From: Cryptomeria japonica
Taxonomy: Eukaryota > Streptophyta > Pinopsida > Cupressales > Cupressaceae
DNA: 64,000 nt
Assembly: GCF_030272615.1 (NCBI RefSeq)
Contig: NC_081413.1
Span: 182,292,951 to 182,356,950 of the forward strand
Direction: 5' to 3'
Positions 24,148 to 38,807 of the stretch are shown piece by piece. A program made the translations under genes and the position numbers. The notes under the pieces were generated by a model. It had not been told where the DNA came from, made no database searches, and saw nothing but the letters and a program-made list of their open reading frames with translations. Numbering within the stretch: position 1 is the stretch's first letter; each line of letters opens with the position of its first letter.

Positions 24148-25164
24148 ATGGAAAATCTGATGAAGCAACTTGAAGGAGCTCTTACTGACTATGATGGAGA
24201 GAAGTTGAAAAATATCAAATTAGAAGATGATTTAAAAGCAGCTCAGGATATTATTCAAGCACTTCAAGAAAATCTTACTGTTACAAGAAATAAGAGAAGA
24301 GAACTTTGTGAAAAATTGCAAAATGAGAATGATAAAAAGGAATCACTTAATGATATGATAAGCAAGTAGAAACAAAAGATCATGACAACAAAAAATGAAA
24401 TGCAGGATATGACTATGAGATTTTGCAAAGAGATTGAGGACAGAAAGAAGAATGAAGAAGAATTGACCAAAAGACTAAGTGATGCAGCAAATGAGAACAC
24501 AAGACTTAGCTATGAGAATGACATGTTGAAGACAGATCTGATGCATACTTAGAATGACTCGAATGAACTAATGAGACAAAAAGAAATCTTGGAAAGGGAA
24601 TTGGAAACTGCAAATCAACACAAAGAAAAATTCAAGAAAAGCTCAGAAGAACTTGGTACCTTATTGAAGAATCAAAAACCCAAAGGTGACACTTCTGGAA
24701 TTGGATTTGAAGTTGGAGAATGCTCTAGTATTGCAAATACTCAGGATCATAGCAAACCGGTAAGACCTCCTAATACTTATAAATTCAATGGAAAATGCTT
24801 TAACTATCATAAAAATGGTCATAGGGAAAATGAATGTAGATCTAGGAATTATCAGAATATCAATCCTCCCACCGGTCAATGCTCCAAATGCAACAAAATT
24901 GGTCATAACTCTGAAAACTACAGAATGAATGTAAGATGTTATGTTTGTGGAAGATTTGGACATTTATCAAATCAATGCAGAACACAAACCGGCATAGGTT
25001 ATGGGAAAGCTATTCAAAAAAATAATGTAACTTGTTATGCATGTAACAAGATTGGTCATATTGCTAAATTTTGTAGAAGTAAAAGTACACTAGTAGAGAA
25101 CAAAAGTACTAGCTTGAAAGGTAAAGAAAAGGTTGAAGAGGTTAAGCAAGAATTCTCAAAGTAA
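24148..25164 (+). pseudogene. Gag with four zinc knuckles
   Basis: Reading frame from ATG 24148 (MENLMKQLEGALTDYDGEKL) to TAA 25162, about 339 codons, broken only by TAG at 24367 and 24550. The first 200 residues are highly charged and look like a long coiled coil. The C-terminal third has four CCHC zinc knuckles in series (about 24796, 24880, 24937, 25033). The first has Tyr for its second Cys and the second has Tyr for its last Cys; the third (CYVCGRFGHLSNQC) and fourth (CYACNKIGHIAKFC) are intact. Gag proteins package element RNA into virus-like particles, with zinc knuckles binding RNA. The usual Gag capsid fold is not recognisable here, so the long coiled coil may substitute for it; that is inference. 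Confidence 0.85.
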
Positions 25165-25610
25165 TGGATTAGAAAAGGTGATCTAAATATTGGGAATACT
25201 CCTCCACTGGTAGAACCAACAAATGCTCCACTGGTAGGACAATGTAATGCTCCACCAGTAGGACAGAGCAGTGTTCCACCGGCAGGAAGTTCTTCATCAA
25301 ATTGAAGAAAATTATCTTGAGGGTTTGGCAATCTAATGACACATGTGCTATTATTCCCTCGATTAGAGAAAAGAAGTTCAAAATCACTCATTACTGGCAA
25401 ATAAAGATAAGCTAATACATTACCGACAAGCAATTAATGTGGTAGGTAGCAGAAAAGACTTTATAAAATAAGGTTTTGACTCCATTTCACTTCACTGAGC
25501 ATTCAAACTTTCAAAGAGTGTGAAGATTTCTGAGCTAAGGCATTCCAAGCAAAGAGGCAAAGCATTTTAGCAATCAATCCATCCAAAGGTAGAAAAAGGT
25601 ATTTATCATC

Positions 25611-28600
25611 ATGGCATCCTCCTCTGCACCTAAATTCATAGCAAACCCTATAGTAGCTGAGGTTATAAAAAGCCCTAGGCCCGTATTTCAGCTAGTTCCC
25701 GAGGTAGCTAAGAAAGATGACAATATAAGTGCTTTTTCCCAAATTCCAAAAGGTGTTGTTTATGCAGAAGATCCTAGAATGTATATTCATTGCAACATAG
25801 AGGAATTAGGTGATGAAGAAATTAAAAACATGTATAGGACTGTTATATGTGACAATTCCGGAAATGTGAAACCTGAACATAAAGTTGTTGAAACCCTAGG
25901 ATTCACTGAAATCCTCTGCATTCCTGAATTTCCCAAGGAAGTGGTTAAGATAGTTTTAAGCAAGGTACATGGTTCATTCTTTTGGCTTGATTCAGTTCAC
26001 AAAATTACAAAGGAAGCTGTGAAAGTAGTAACAGGGTTACCTTCCACCGGTAACAGACCCGACAAGACTAAGAAGGTCTCCAATGACCTAGTAATGAACT
26101 TAACTAGTGCAACATCAGATAGAAGGTCTCTAAGGGTTAATGATGTGACCGATATAAATGTTAGATTTTTTAGCATGATTTTAGGGTACAAAGCAACTCA
26201 TGTGAATAGACTTAACTCAGTTTCTAGTTTATGTATTAAGAGTGCTCATGATATGGTAAAAGAAAATGTGAAAATTGATGTATGTGAATGGTTAAAAGAT
26301 GAGTTGATTGATAACTTAGCCAAAATCAAGAAGGATAAGAAAGGAACTTTTAGATTTGGAGATTTACTTGTATGCCTAATGCTACATATAACCAAACATG
26401 TTCTCGGTATAGGCAACAAAGATTTTGGATTTGACATACCGGTAGGAAAACAATTATCAGACTTATTCAACAACATGGGTGAAAACAAGGAAAAGAATAT
26501 CAATGAGTATTTTCAAGCACTAAAGGTCATCCTGAACAAAAGAATCAGACTATCATAGGAAATTGTCAACAAATACAAGGATGAAATATGGATGGAAGTA
26601 GTCATCCCTAGGACAATCTGGGTAATAGAGATGGGGTATGAAATAGATGACCACATAGTGGAAACTTATGCCAAAGCACTTCTGGAAGCCCCCAATGAAC
26701 CTAAAGAAGAAGTATTTGGTAGTGCTGAGACCATAGAAAGTCAAATTCAATCAAAGAAAAGAGTGAAAAAGGTTGAGGCATTTGTGAGAAAAGGATCCAG
26801 ACAAGCAAAAGCCATAAAGGAAGATGTATTAAAGAAAACCGACATAACTGAAGATGAGTTGGTAGCCCAACAACCTGAAGCTCATCTATCACTAGTAGTT
26901 ACTTCTTCAGAAGGAGATATGCCAGCAACTTTCAAAAGAGTTGTTAGGAAAAGAGACCCCTCATCGGCAACCACTCCTTCACCTAGAAGGACAAGGCAGA
27001 AGCAACAAGTTGTGAGATCTCTGGTCAGAAAGGTCACACCTAAAAAGAAGTTGACCCCTAAGAAAAAGAAAAAGACCACAATTGACTTGGCACCTCTAGA
27101 AATTTTGTTAAATGAAATCACAGTGGAAGGTAAACTGAAGAACATAGGGAAAATTTATGACACCCTATCGGATGATGAGAAAGGGCAAGTCGAGGAGAGT
27201 GTAATATTACACATGGACATGTATAAAAAGTTTTTGATGCAAGTCTTAAATGAAATTCCTGATGAACTATACAAAAGACTTGAAGCCAGAAGGCAAGGAA
27301 TAATTGAATTGGATATGAAAATTAAAATAGAAAAACTACTTGCAGTATATTCTATAAACTCGCCTAAAGAAATTGATGATATGATAGCTCAGGCCAACCA
27401 GATAGTTTTTTCCACTGCACACCAGCAAATTTCATTGATGGCAGGTAGAGTTATAGAGGTTTTAGAGGAAATAGAAGGTGGTTGGGATATATTCTTGGTT
27501 GAAAAAGAAAAACAAGAAGAATATAGGAATCCCAAGACCATTAAGGTATATCAGAAGGACAAAGGGAAAGGTAAATTTGGTGGACCACCAAGTATCAAGA
27601 TTAGAGACAACTTACCCCCACCTCTTTTAAATACTCCACTGGTAAAAACAACAACTACTGAAGATCAACCGACAGCTGAGAGTATGGATATAGAGGATAA
27701 TAATCCTAATCCTGAAGTCCTATATACTGTGAATGTTGATACTTAGAAGATCAACATAGTGGTAGATAAGGATACAATAGATAAATCAGGTATAGCCAAA
27801 GAGCCTCCAATAATAGGGAATACAGAGAAACCGACAACAGATACAGAGAAAAAGATGGAATCTGGAACACAAATAGAGGAACCAACAAAGCTAAAGGCTC
27901 TAGAACAGATGCCACCAGTAAGAATTGAAGCAGGAAAACCAGTGCTTAAAGAAATGCAGACACAAACAGACCTACCAGAGGTCAATACAAGCTTGGTCAC
28001 TTCCACCGGTACTCAGTTTGTTGGGTCACCATCAAATGTGACTGAGGTGTTACTTGAATCTATCAAGAAAATAACTGATTATAGCTCACAAGCTTACAAA
28101 GCGATAGATGATTCAATCCCATTTTTGAAATCAATAGCTCCTAATTGTAATATAGACAATAAAGATTCTTTAGGATAGTTGGATACACTTTGTAAATATA
28201 TTTCTGGAAATTTTGAGCAAACAAAGGTAGAATCTGTAAAGGAAATTGTAGAAAAAGAGAAACATAAATTCTTTGAGGAAGGAATAAAGAAGTGTAACAG
28301 GGAGTTCGACACACTTCTACAAGAATAGTGTAGTTTGTTAAAACAGTACAAAAACTTGTATAAAGATACATATAAAACAAACTTTTTGACTATAGATATT
28401 GACAAAAAGATAAGCAAGGCACAGGATGTGATAAATAAACTTTCAGACAATTTTGTCAACTCACCTGATTCATTATCAGTTTTTGAAGAGAAGATAGAAA
28501 ATTTTGAGAAAGAATTTCTCAAATTGGAAAGAGAGAAAGAGGCAATAATAAACAAGGGAAAACTTTTGAGATCTAAACTAAGTCCAAGATTGGACTATTT

Positions 28601-28793
28601 AGCATCTCTGTGGAAGGAAATCTCAGAGGCATTAACATAGGGAAGCAAAACACTGGTAGAGCACTTGTAGTATCTCACCAGTACAGTAAAAAGAATTGAG
28701 ACAACAATAAAAGACAATAAGAAGTTTATGGATGGTATAAACTTAATTCTGGGAGATCTTCTTCAAATAATAACTACCCAACTACAAGGTTGA
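25611..28793 (+). pseudogene. Second ORF of the pol-less element, function unknown
   Basis: One frame of about 1,060 codons from ATG 25611 (MASSSAPKFIANPIVAEVI) to TGA 28791, interrupted only by six TAG codons (26556, 27744, 28176, 28326, 28638, 28668). The N-terminal 300 residues look globular, with FFWLDSVHKITKEAVKVVTG and LRVNDVTDINVRFFSMILGY blocks. The first of these vaguely recalls plant mobile domain proteins, a weak resemblance. A basic linker follows (KKLTPKKKKKT near 27050), then a helical region, an acidic Thr/Pro-rich part, and a C-terminal coiled coil (28335-28640). No enzyme motif of pol is present. It stands where pol would be, so it is probably an element-encoded accessory protein, possibly Env-like in position only. 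Confidence 0.75.
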
Positions 28794-28998
28794 GGTTATG
28801 GATTGGTTCAACTACAAACTCTACTAACCTTTGTCACTGATGCCAAAGGGGGAGTAGTAGGATGAGAAAATTCAAAACACAAGGATCATATGCTTAGGGG
28901 GAGTTCTCACATTTTTGGTAACATTTTTAGTCTACACATTTTTGGATATCTTTTTGAAATTTCTCATGAGTGTTGCCATCAATGCCAAAGGGGGAGAT

Positions 28999-29999
28999 TG
29001 TTGGCATATGGAGACATTGTGTGTGATTGAAGGTTTTTTCATTGATGGCAACCTTGCAATCCTATGGCACCGACAAGACATTATACCGGCAAAGCATTAC
29101 ACATGCACCCTTGCAATCCTATGGCATCGACAAGACATTATACCGACAAAGCATTACATAGGCAACCTTGCAATCCTATGGCACCGGCAAAACATTATAC
29201 CAGCAAAGCATTACACAGGAAACCTTGCAATCCTATGGCACCAGCAAGACATTCTACCGGCAAAGCATTACACAGGCAACCTTGAAATTCTATGGCACCG
29301 GCAAGACATTCTACCGGCAAAACATTATTCAAGCAAGACAGTGCACCGGCATCAGCAAGACCACTCTACATCGACACTAGCACTGGCACAAAGGCCAATA
29401 GGATTTTTGATATGTAATATTTTGTTTATTATTGTAAGCCAACTTGGCAAATTGTAAAATGACTCTTGTATATAAAAGAGATCATTGTAGACATTTGTAG
29501 GATATGGATAAGAAGCATAAAGAAAATTATTAGGCAGACCTAATGTGTGAATTATAGCTCAAGGGTATATGTAAAGAATAGTGCAAGAACCGGTATTGAA
29601 TCTGGCATTGAAGATGCTATTGTAAAGTAGTATAGAATATTGGATTAACATAATCCTCATTGTAAGTTAGTGTGACTTCTTATTGAGCACTGTGCTCTAG
29701 GCAGTTGGCCTTCCTACATGTGCAAGCCCCTATTGTAAGTAATATTCTCTTATTGGCCAATGAGTGAATATTGTGGGTCACAAATCCCAGCGAGGTTTTT
29801 CCCACTCCGGGTTTCCTCATTAAACATCTTGTGTTATGGTGTTCTTTTCATGTGGATGTTTTTTATTCTGTTAATTACATTAATTCTTGCATACCGGTAT
29901 ATTGTTACTTTATGTTCTACATGTTCTGTCTTAAGAAAATTTCATTACCAGTCAGATACTGATTCACCCCCCCTCTCAGTATCTATGGGAACCCTAACA
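28999..29999 (+). repeat. 3' LTR of the pol-less element
   Basis: 1,001 bp, preceded by a polypurine tract and ending ...ACCCTAACA directly before TTGTG. It carries five 57-bp units (29047-29331) against four in the 5' LTR. TATA box TATATAAAAG at 29469-29478. Confidence 0.92.
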
Positions 30000-32188
30000 T
30001 TGTGGACTTTTAGTGGTAGACTACCAAGGTCTGATATGAAACTTACTGGTGAAGTCAAAAATTTGATCAAAAAATTCTGGCACGATAATACGAGAGTATA
30101 ACCTAATGTTAGAGATGTTCTTAAATTAAGAGTTGGGTCAAAAATTCATGATCCACATCCAAAACACCTATTGGACATGACTCAAACTGAATTGTATAAA
30201 AAAATTTTGGATGATAAGGTGTTGACTATTAGCATTTGTCAAAGGTCTTTTGAAAATTGTAAACCTTGGTATGTTTGAATTAACAAGGAAACAGCTACAT
30301 GTTGTTGCAAAACTCATGTTCAATTTTGCTACCATTATGATGTATTTCGATATATACATGTTACCATGCGTAGTAATGGAATGTTCCAAGAATGTGGTAT
30401 AAATATACCACCTAAAACTATAAAGGAGTTTATTTCAAGTTTGTTTTGCAACCCACTAAATGAACAAAATTTCCTTTTCAATGCATGTGTATCTGGTGTA
30501 TGTGATATATGTGGCAATCTTGCCTTGTTGGATGAATGTTTGCATGAAAATCTTTCAAATGATTTTGGACAACAATTAATTGATGTTAAAAGATTTAAAA
30601 CTATTGAGCATCCACTAAAGGATGGAAAGGTTGGAAAACGATGCGATCTAATCACTGAAAAAGTTAGTGTTCATGCATTTATGAATGAATTCAAGAGTAA
30701 CATCATACCTAATATCTTAAACACACTCAAAATTCTAGATGGATCGATAGTGAGTTTTGAATACGTAAGGATACATTTCTTGTTGGTATTATACTTTCAG
30801 TTGTTGACTTTGCAGAGAACTACATGCTTGCACCACAAGATGAGGTACAATCACAATACTACAATTTAGTGCAGGTATCAATTTTTGTCCATATTGCCTA
30901 TAGGCATGCACCAGATAGTACACAAGAGGATCGCAAAATTTTGAGAGAGTACCATTTCTATATGAGTGATAATAAATTACACTCATCTGAGTTTGTCCAG
31001 TTTTGCTTCAAGACCTTTTTTCAGAATTTGAGGGAGAGAGAAATTCAGATGACACAACATCTAATATGGTCTGATAATTGCACAGGGCAATTCAAGAATG
31101 CTAGAATGTTTTATTGGTTGAGTAGGATTCATAAGAAAACTAATATCGAACATATTTGGAGTTTTTTTGAGGCTAGACACGGGAAAGGAGAACATGACGG
31201 TGTTGGTGCATGTGTTAAGAGAGCCCTTTGCAGAGAGCAATTGAAATTCGAGGAAAAGGCTAAATTTAAAAATGCAAGTGCAATTGTGGATTGGTGTAGT
31301 GCAAATTTATCCATAGGATCAAGTCAGAACTCTACAATTAGACATTTCTTCTGGCTAGTTAAAGATGAGAATATCCTTCCAAGATATGATTGTGATACAA
31401 TAAATGAGTCAGCTAGATGGAATTCATTTAAGAGTTCTAATTCTAACACTTGGACTATATGGACTAGAGAGCTTGCATGTTTTTGTCAATTTTGTGTTGC
31501 AGGTGAATGGGAAGAATGCGAGAATACGGAATGGGTTGAAGAATGGCAACACAAATCCTTAACACCTATTGAGACACAATATGAAGATGTTAGAAGAAAT
31601 GAAGACCCCAATCATGCATTTTCATCAGAAGATTATGATCGTGTTTCAGACCTCATACAACCTAGTAATTTAATTCAATTTATTGTTTATAACTTTAAAT
31701 TATATATTTTTATGTATTGTCATATAATTTATGATTACATATTTGAATTATAAATTCTATCAAGTTTTATTTCTACACATTGTACTTAAATTTATTTTAT
31801 AGGACATGTGTATGCTGTTGTTGCATCTGAGGATAATGATGAGTAGGTTGAGTATTGGCTAGATAGATGTGTAGAACCTAAGAAAAAGTTGATATGTGAT
31901 CAAGTAGATGATGATGGTTTTTAGTATCCAGTTGGGTCTATTGTGGTGGTTGGTACATGGCTATGTAAATACTTAACAAGAAGGAATGGCTTACCAGCTT
32001 ATGAAGACTACCAATCAGAAAAGAAGATTATACACTATTCTCATTTGGTGGTGGCAACAAACATCAAATTAGAAAGATACAAAGGTAGACCTGCTAATAA
32101 GGTATTGTGGACACTTTCAGTAGAAGAGCATGAGGCAATCATAGACACATTGCAGAAGAGAGAGGATGCATATGGTACATTAGGTTGA

Positions 32189-33277
32189 ATCAAATTTATA
32201 TGCATGTAAGTTTGTGTTACTTGTGTGAACTCTTTTATATTTAATCATGATAATTGTTTTTCTTTGTCCCTTTAACATTGTATTTGTCTACATTTGATAC
32301 AATTTTGGTTTCATAAACAACATTGTATTAGTTATCTTCTTCTTAATGTTATTTTGTGCATATTGTAATTGTGTTACAATTGAATTCTAATTTTTTATGA
32401 TATATTTATTTTATTGTAATCTCTTCATAGATTAATTGTAAGTTCAAAGATAGAATTATGTCTTAAATAGGACCTAACTCTATATTTATCATTGTATGAC
32501 AAATCCATATTTATCATGTACTTTTTTATTTTAGTACCATGAAGTCCATTCTTTTCATACCACTACTATCTGCACTAATAAACCATCAATACACTAGTAA
32601 AGTAATGTGGTCAACTTAAGAGGAAAGTCAATACTATGTTTGTAGCTTCCTAATAATTTGGTTAGCCTTAGTTCCATCAATCTATTGGATTCCTCTAATG
32701 ATATTCATTTATAATTAATAAGTCGATACTTGTGTGAACTCTTTTAAATATTTAATCATGATAATTGTTTTTATTTGTCCCTTTAACATTGTATTTGTCT
32801 ACATTTGATACAATTTTGGTTTCATAAACAATATTGTATTAGTTATCTTATTCTTAATGTTATTTTGTGCACATTGAATTATAAATTGCTGCACTATAAG
32901 ATGATCAATCACAATGTTAATATATAAAGTCATAAATAAAAAGTCCTATATACAATCACATAACAATTCCTGATGACATAATAAAAAGTCTTGAAATAAT
33001 AATTTAATAAGGAAATGACATTAAAACAAGTCCAAATAACATAATAACAAAACAATGTATCACATATATAATCACTAGAGTGCGCCAAATCACATAACAC
33101 GACCTAATATCATAATAGCAAGGAAATGACATAATAAAAAGTCCTATATATAATCACATAACACATAACAACAAGTCCTATATATAATCACATAATAACA
33201 AGTCCAAGGATAACATAACAAGTGTCATCATAAAAAGTCCACAATACAATAACATGACATGATCTAAAATATACAAT
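32189..33277. other. Intergenic DNA between the convergent transposon genes
   Basis: AT-rich. It contains a diverged direct duplication of about 150 bp (32219-32366 and 32728-32876, both opening ACTTGTGTGAACTCTTTTA). It also has a degenerate array around AACAAGTCCTATATATAATC (33120-33215). No gene seen. The 3' ends of both genes should fall here. Confidence 0.6.
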
Positions 33278-35561
<2,284 letters not shown>

Positions 35562-38492
35562 GTGAAATAATTTGCATATATATACAAACATGAAAATTTA
35601 CAATTACAATTACAAACATGAAAATTTACAATTACAAACCATTTAATTTACATTTCACCTTCCAAAAAAACTTATAATTAAATACAATTTAGCAACTTAA
35701 ATATAAAAAAAGGAAACTCACATAGATCTATAATATTATTAATAGGTGGGTAATAATAAGCATCATTTAAGAAATATTATCCACTTAAATCAAAGTATAA
35801 GAAAAATTCTACAAAATAAAACATCATAATGCCCATGCAAGTCAAACAATACTTTTTAACATCTAAAGATGAATTAGTATAAGTTCCATCAAAATCATAA
35901 AAATAATCATAAGTTAAAGTCATAAGTTATATCTATGAACTTGTCAATACATGTACTACTTTGTTGTGTTCTTTTCTAGAATCATTGGATGATTTAGTGA
36001 TCACAACTAGTAGTACTACACTAAGTTGAAGCTTGAATAAATGACCATTTTTTATGATTTCACATTCTAGTCATTTACTTGGACATCTTGGCACTTGAAA
36101 ATGACCATCTTACATGAGATGAATTTGTTTGATATGTTTTATATGTATTGATTTTATTGATTTTTTAAGGTTTTATTTGAGGAGGTATCATAGGTTTCTC
36201 TATTCATCCTTTTGTGGTAAAATTAGAAAGGGATAACTATGATTCTTTTGTAAAATGGTATCTTCATAAGTTTTAGGTGGTGTAATCATTTTCCTTTTTA
36301 TGTATGGAGTCATACCTAAACTAGAAACACTAGAAAATATATAATCTTGGTGTAACATCATTGACCATGTAGGAGTGATTTGATCTAGTATCAAGATCAT
36401 GATTCTATGTATATTGCATTGGATATTGATTTCTCCCACACACTTTGAAATAGACTTTAGGAGATCCATGGAGACCCTCATATCTCTCCATTCCTAGAGG
36501 ATCCTGTTGTAGATTGTTTCATTCCCTTTGTAGATGAAGATCACATACCCTTCGTTGGTGATACTTAAGAGGAAATTCATTATATCATATTAAATAATTT
36601 ATTTACTTAAGATCAACTTTTATTTACATATTAAATAATTTTCAAAATATATTTTAATTATGTACATCAATTATATCAATTAGAATAAACATTTGGTAAT
36701 GAAATGCAAGCAATTATCATAAAAAAATTAGAATCAATTCATTCTAAATGTAAAATGATACATACACATATAAATATATAATCAGTTTTTTAATTTAATA
36801 TATACTTGGCAAAATAAATTTATATAGACGTGTAAATTTTTAAGTAATTTAGTGGGGTTTATAATGAAACCTATCCAAGAAAATTTATCATATATTAGAA
36901 TACATAACTCATTTACCCTATATAGACACCACCCTCAACTCTCCCTTCTTGTTGGTTCTTATTTTACTATTTCAATTAATGCTTTCACATAATATAATAC
37001 ATTCACTTCCAACACACACTCTACTATTTTCATGTGCATTTTGCAAACCAACCAACACTTTACTAATATTTCTACAATAAGATTGCAATACCTCAAACTA
37101 TTGATGTACACCTTCTATTTATACTTTCTTGCTTTCCATTTGAGGCAAGTAGGTCACTAAGTCCAATCCTTTCGAGAAATCAACAAACATTTCTTAGACA
37201 ACCCTACCTTGATTCTACCTTAACAATTTTCATGTCCATAATTAAAAGGAGTCTTAAGATCCATTTTCATAAGCCTACATTAATAATGAACATAATTAGG
37301 TTGAAGAAAAACCCCTCTTAGATAAAAAATTTTGTGATGTTACCTACCTCCATACTTGTCTCTTCTAGTGCAACTTTCATGAATCCTAGAGTTTATTTTG
37401 ATTTGTAAATAAAGATTTGGTTAAACCTTTTGTAAAATAAATTATTATAGGGTTTTTGATCCTTTCCTTTCTCTATGTTTATTATACTTATCATCCAATC
37501 CAATGGAAAAGTACACTCTCCTATAACCAAAACAAACTAAATTTAACTCTAAAAGCTCCAATCAAAAACTAAATATATGTTCCATTTGATACAACACTGC
37601 TAGGAAAAACACTGATCACTAAGCACCATTTAATACCATAAGCACCAATAATACTCCTTCAAATGTTATAGCACCACCTTTATTACTAATCCATTAAATT
37701 AGCATTCTACAAAATAAACACTAATCTAATGAAATTAAAACCATTTATTTAAAACTTATAATTCTCCTTAATAGAATCCTTATCAAACCTCAATAATAGT
37801 TAAGGAACATTAATCCATGGTGTCCAACTCAATTGCTTAGGACATGAAAACGTTAAAATTTCTGACACTAAATATAGCCGCCATTACGAATGCTTATGGT
37901 GGTTGATAACATACATGTTACTCTAAATGTTTTCTTGAGCTAGGAATCATGGTATATTGCCAAGTTATTGAATCTTAATCCAATGTTTAGGGTTATAATT
38001 AAAGATTATAATTTAGGCTTTAGGGTTTAGGGTTAATCAACCAAGATAGTCAAATTTCTCCTGGGACTTATTCGTTTTTCTCTATTTAGGGTTTAGTGTT
38101 CATTTTTTTGTTTAGGGTTTATTGTCTATTTTTTGCATCTAATGTTTATTGTTTGTTTTTCTGTTCAAGGTTTATTGCCTGTTTTTTGCGTCTAATATTT
38201 ATTGTTCGTTTACGTTTTTGTTTTTTGTTTTTTTCCTACGGTTTAAATACTATTCATGTTTTTTGTTTTTTTCCTATGGTTTTTACTATTCATGTTTTTT
38301 GCAATATTTGAAAACTGAAAACTATTTTAAACATGAAATAAAAGACAATTTTCAAACTTTAAAACATAAAAATTAAAAAATAACAATACATAAACATTTT
38401 TTTATGAAAAACAATAAAAATAAATAAAATAGAATATAAAAAATAAAACTAAATACCTAGAAGGAGGCAAAAATAGTCTAGGGGGTCAGCTG
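35562..38492. other. Right noncoding region of the DNA transposon
   Basis: Upstream side of the second gene, AT-rich. 36200-36560 keeps some minus-strand open frame (for example SMDLLKSISKCVGEI) that I cannot identify and do not call a gene. 37985-38120 contains scattered TTTAGGG words, and 38100-38300 a tandem repeat of about 53 bp around GTTTATTGYCTRTTTTTTGC. Confidence 0.5.
37985..38300. repeat. TTTAGGG-containing and 53-bp tandem repeats
   Basis: TTTAGGG occurs at 37986, as a doublet at 38020-38033, at 38085 and at 38111. Two units of about 53 bp follow (38105-38210), then T-rich units with CCTAYGGTTTA (38230-38300). Too sparse for an interstitial telomere; the words resemble the plant telo-box (AAACCCTA on the other strand). 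Confidence 0.6.
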
Positions 38493-38760
38493 AGGTGAAA
38501 AAAACAGGTACCTGTGCTCCTCAGAAATGCCTACCCATTTTCCAAACAGTAAAAATGATGGAAAATGGTTTAAAAAAAAAAAAAACATTTCAAAAACGGA
38601 CGCCTGTTTTTTTCAAATCAGGCCCCCGATTTGAAATAAACGGGCATCTGTTTAGCTTCGGGCACCCATTGCTAAATGGACGCCTATTTTTTGATGGCTC
38701 GGGCACCCGAAGCTAAACAGGTAAAAATCGAGCACCCGTTTCTAGCGGGCTCATTTCCCA
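38493..38760. repeat. Right subterminal motif cluster of the DNA transposon
   Basis: Six or more variants of one word in the same orientation: ACGGACGCCTGTTTTT (38596), CGGGCATCTGTTT (38641), CGGGCACCCATT (38659), GGACGCCTATTTTT (38678), CGGGCACCCGAAG (38700), CGAGCACCCGTTTC (38729). Consensus near GGGCACCCGTTT. Similar words are found at 21816-21910 near the other end. Confidence 0.65.
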
Positions 38761-38782
38761 ACCCATGGACTTCCATGGGATT

Positions 38783-38807
38783 GGGACCCAACTTTGTATG
38801 TTTACCG
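38783..38807 (-). repeat. Right terminal inverted repeat of the DNA transposon
   Basis: Reads TGGGACCCAACTTTGTATGT and ends TTTACCG immediately before TAATG (38808-38812). It is the inverted partner of 20934-20958. Confidence 0.7.

Larger units (their letters stand above)
23098..29999 (+). mobile_element. Pol-less LTR retrotransposon with Gag and a second ORF
   Basis: A complete element of 6,902 bp: 5' LTR 23098-24076, primer binding site about 24079-24090, Gag pseudogene, second large ORF, polypurine tract AAAGGGGGAGA (28987-28997), 3' LTR 28999-29999. There is no protease, reverse transcriptase, RNase H or integrase motif anywhere inside, and no room for one beyond the two ORFs. It must have been mobilised in trans, matching the known class of non-autonomous elements with terminal repeats and Gag. 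By hand count the two LTRs differ at about 29 of 610 aligned positions outside the tandem arrays, so it is not young. Confidence 0.9.
22089..32188 (+). pseudogene. DDE-type transposase-like gene, split by an LTR element
   Basis: Coding blocks at 22089-23097 and 30005-32188 join in frame once the nested element and one TTGTG repeat are set aside. The N-terminus is basic (SNKYKKRKRKVLTTEEIAAN), followed by an acidic ETPIE-type repeat (22440-22600) and a helical segment (RRAITIALVS to RAVKRRV) just before the insertion. Downstream come a CxC/H cluster, then VDFAENY (30803-30823), SDNCTGQFK (31070-31096) and HGKGEHDG (31178-31201). These fit the first two aspartates and the C-terminal core of an RNase H-fold DDE transposase. 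Likely introns end at 30800 and 31802 (AG acceptors), though the first is under 60 bp. Stops at 30099 (TAA) and 30276 (TGA), plus two TAGs after 31803, show decay. Similar motif sets occur, from memory, in uncharacterised animal and early land-plant proteins. Confidence 0.65.

Noticed and set aside
30765-30800. A 36-bp intron in the transposase gene
   Set aside because: Shorter than plant introns normally are, and the frame does not join cleanly. A donor at 30750 gives 51 bp with the same problem. Left as a probable decayed splice site.
33120-33260. Possible CRISPR-like array
   Set aside because: Units around AACAAGTCCTATATATAATC are degenerate, unevenly spaced and lack unique spacers. The context is a plant transposon.
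36200-36481. Minus-strand 93-codon frame
   Set aside because: No recognisable motif, surrounded by stops, and no partner copy in the window to support it.
37985-38120. Interstitial telomere
   Set aside because: Only a handful of TTTAGGG words, mostly dispersed. Too few and too imperfect to call a telomeric tract.
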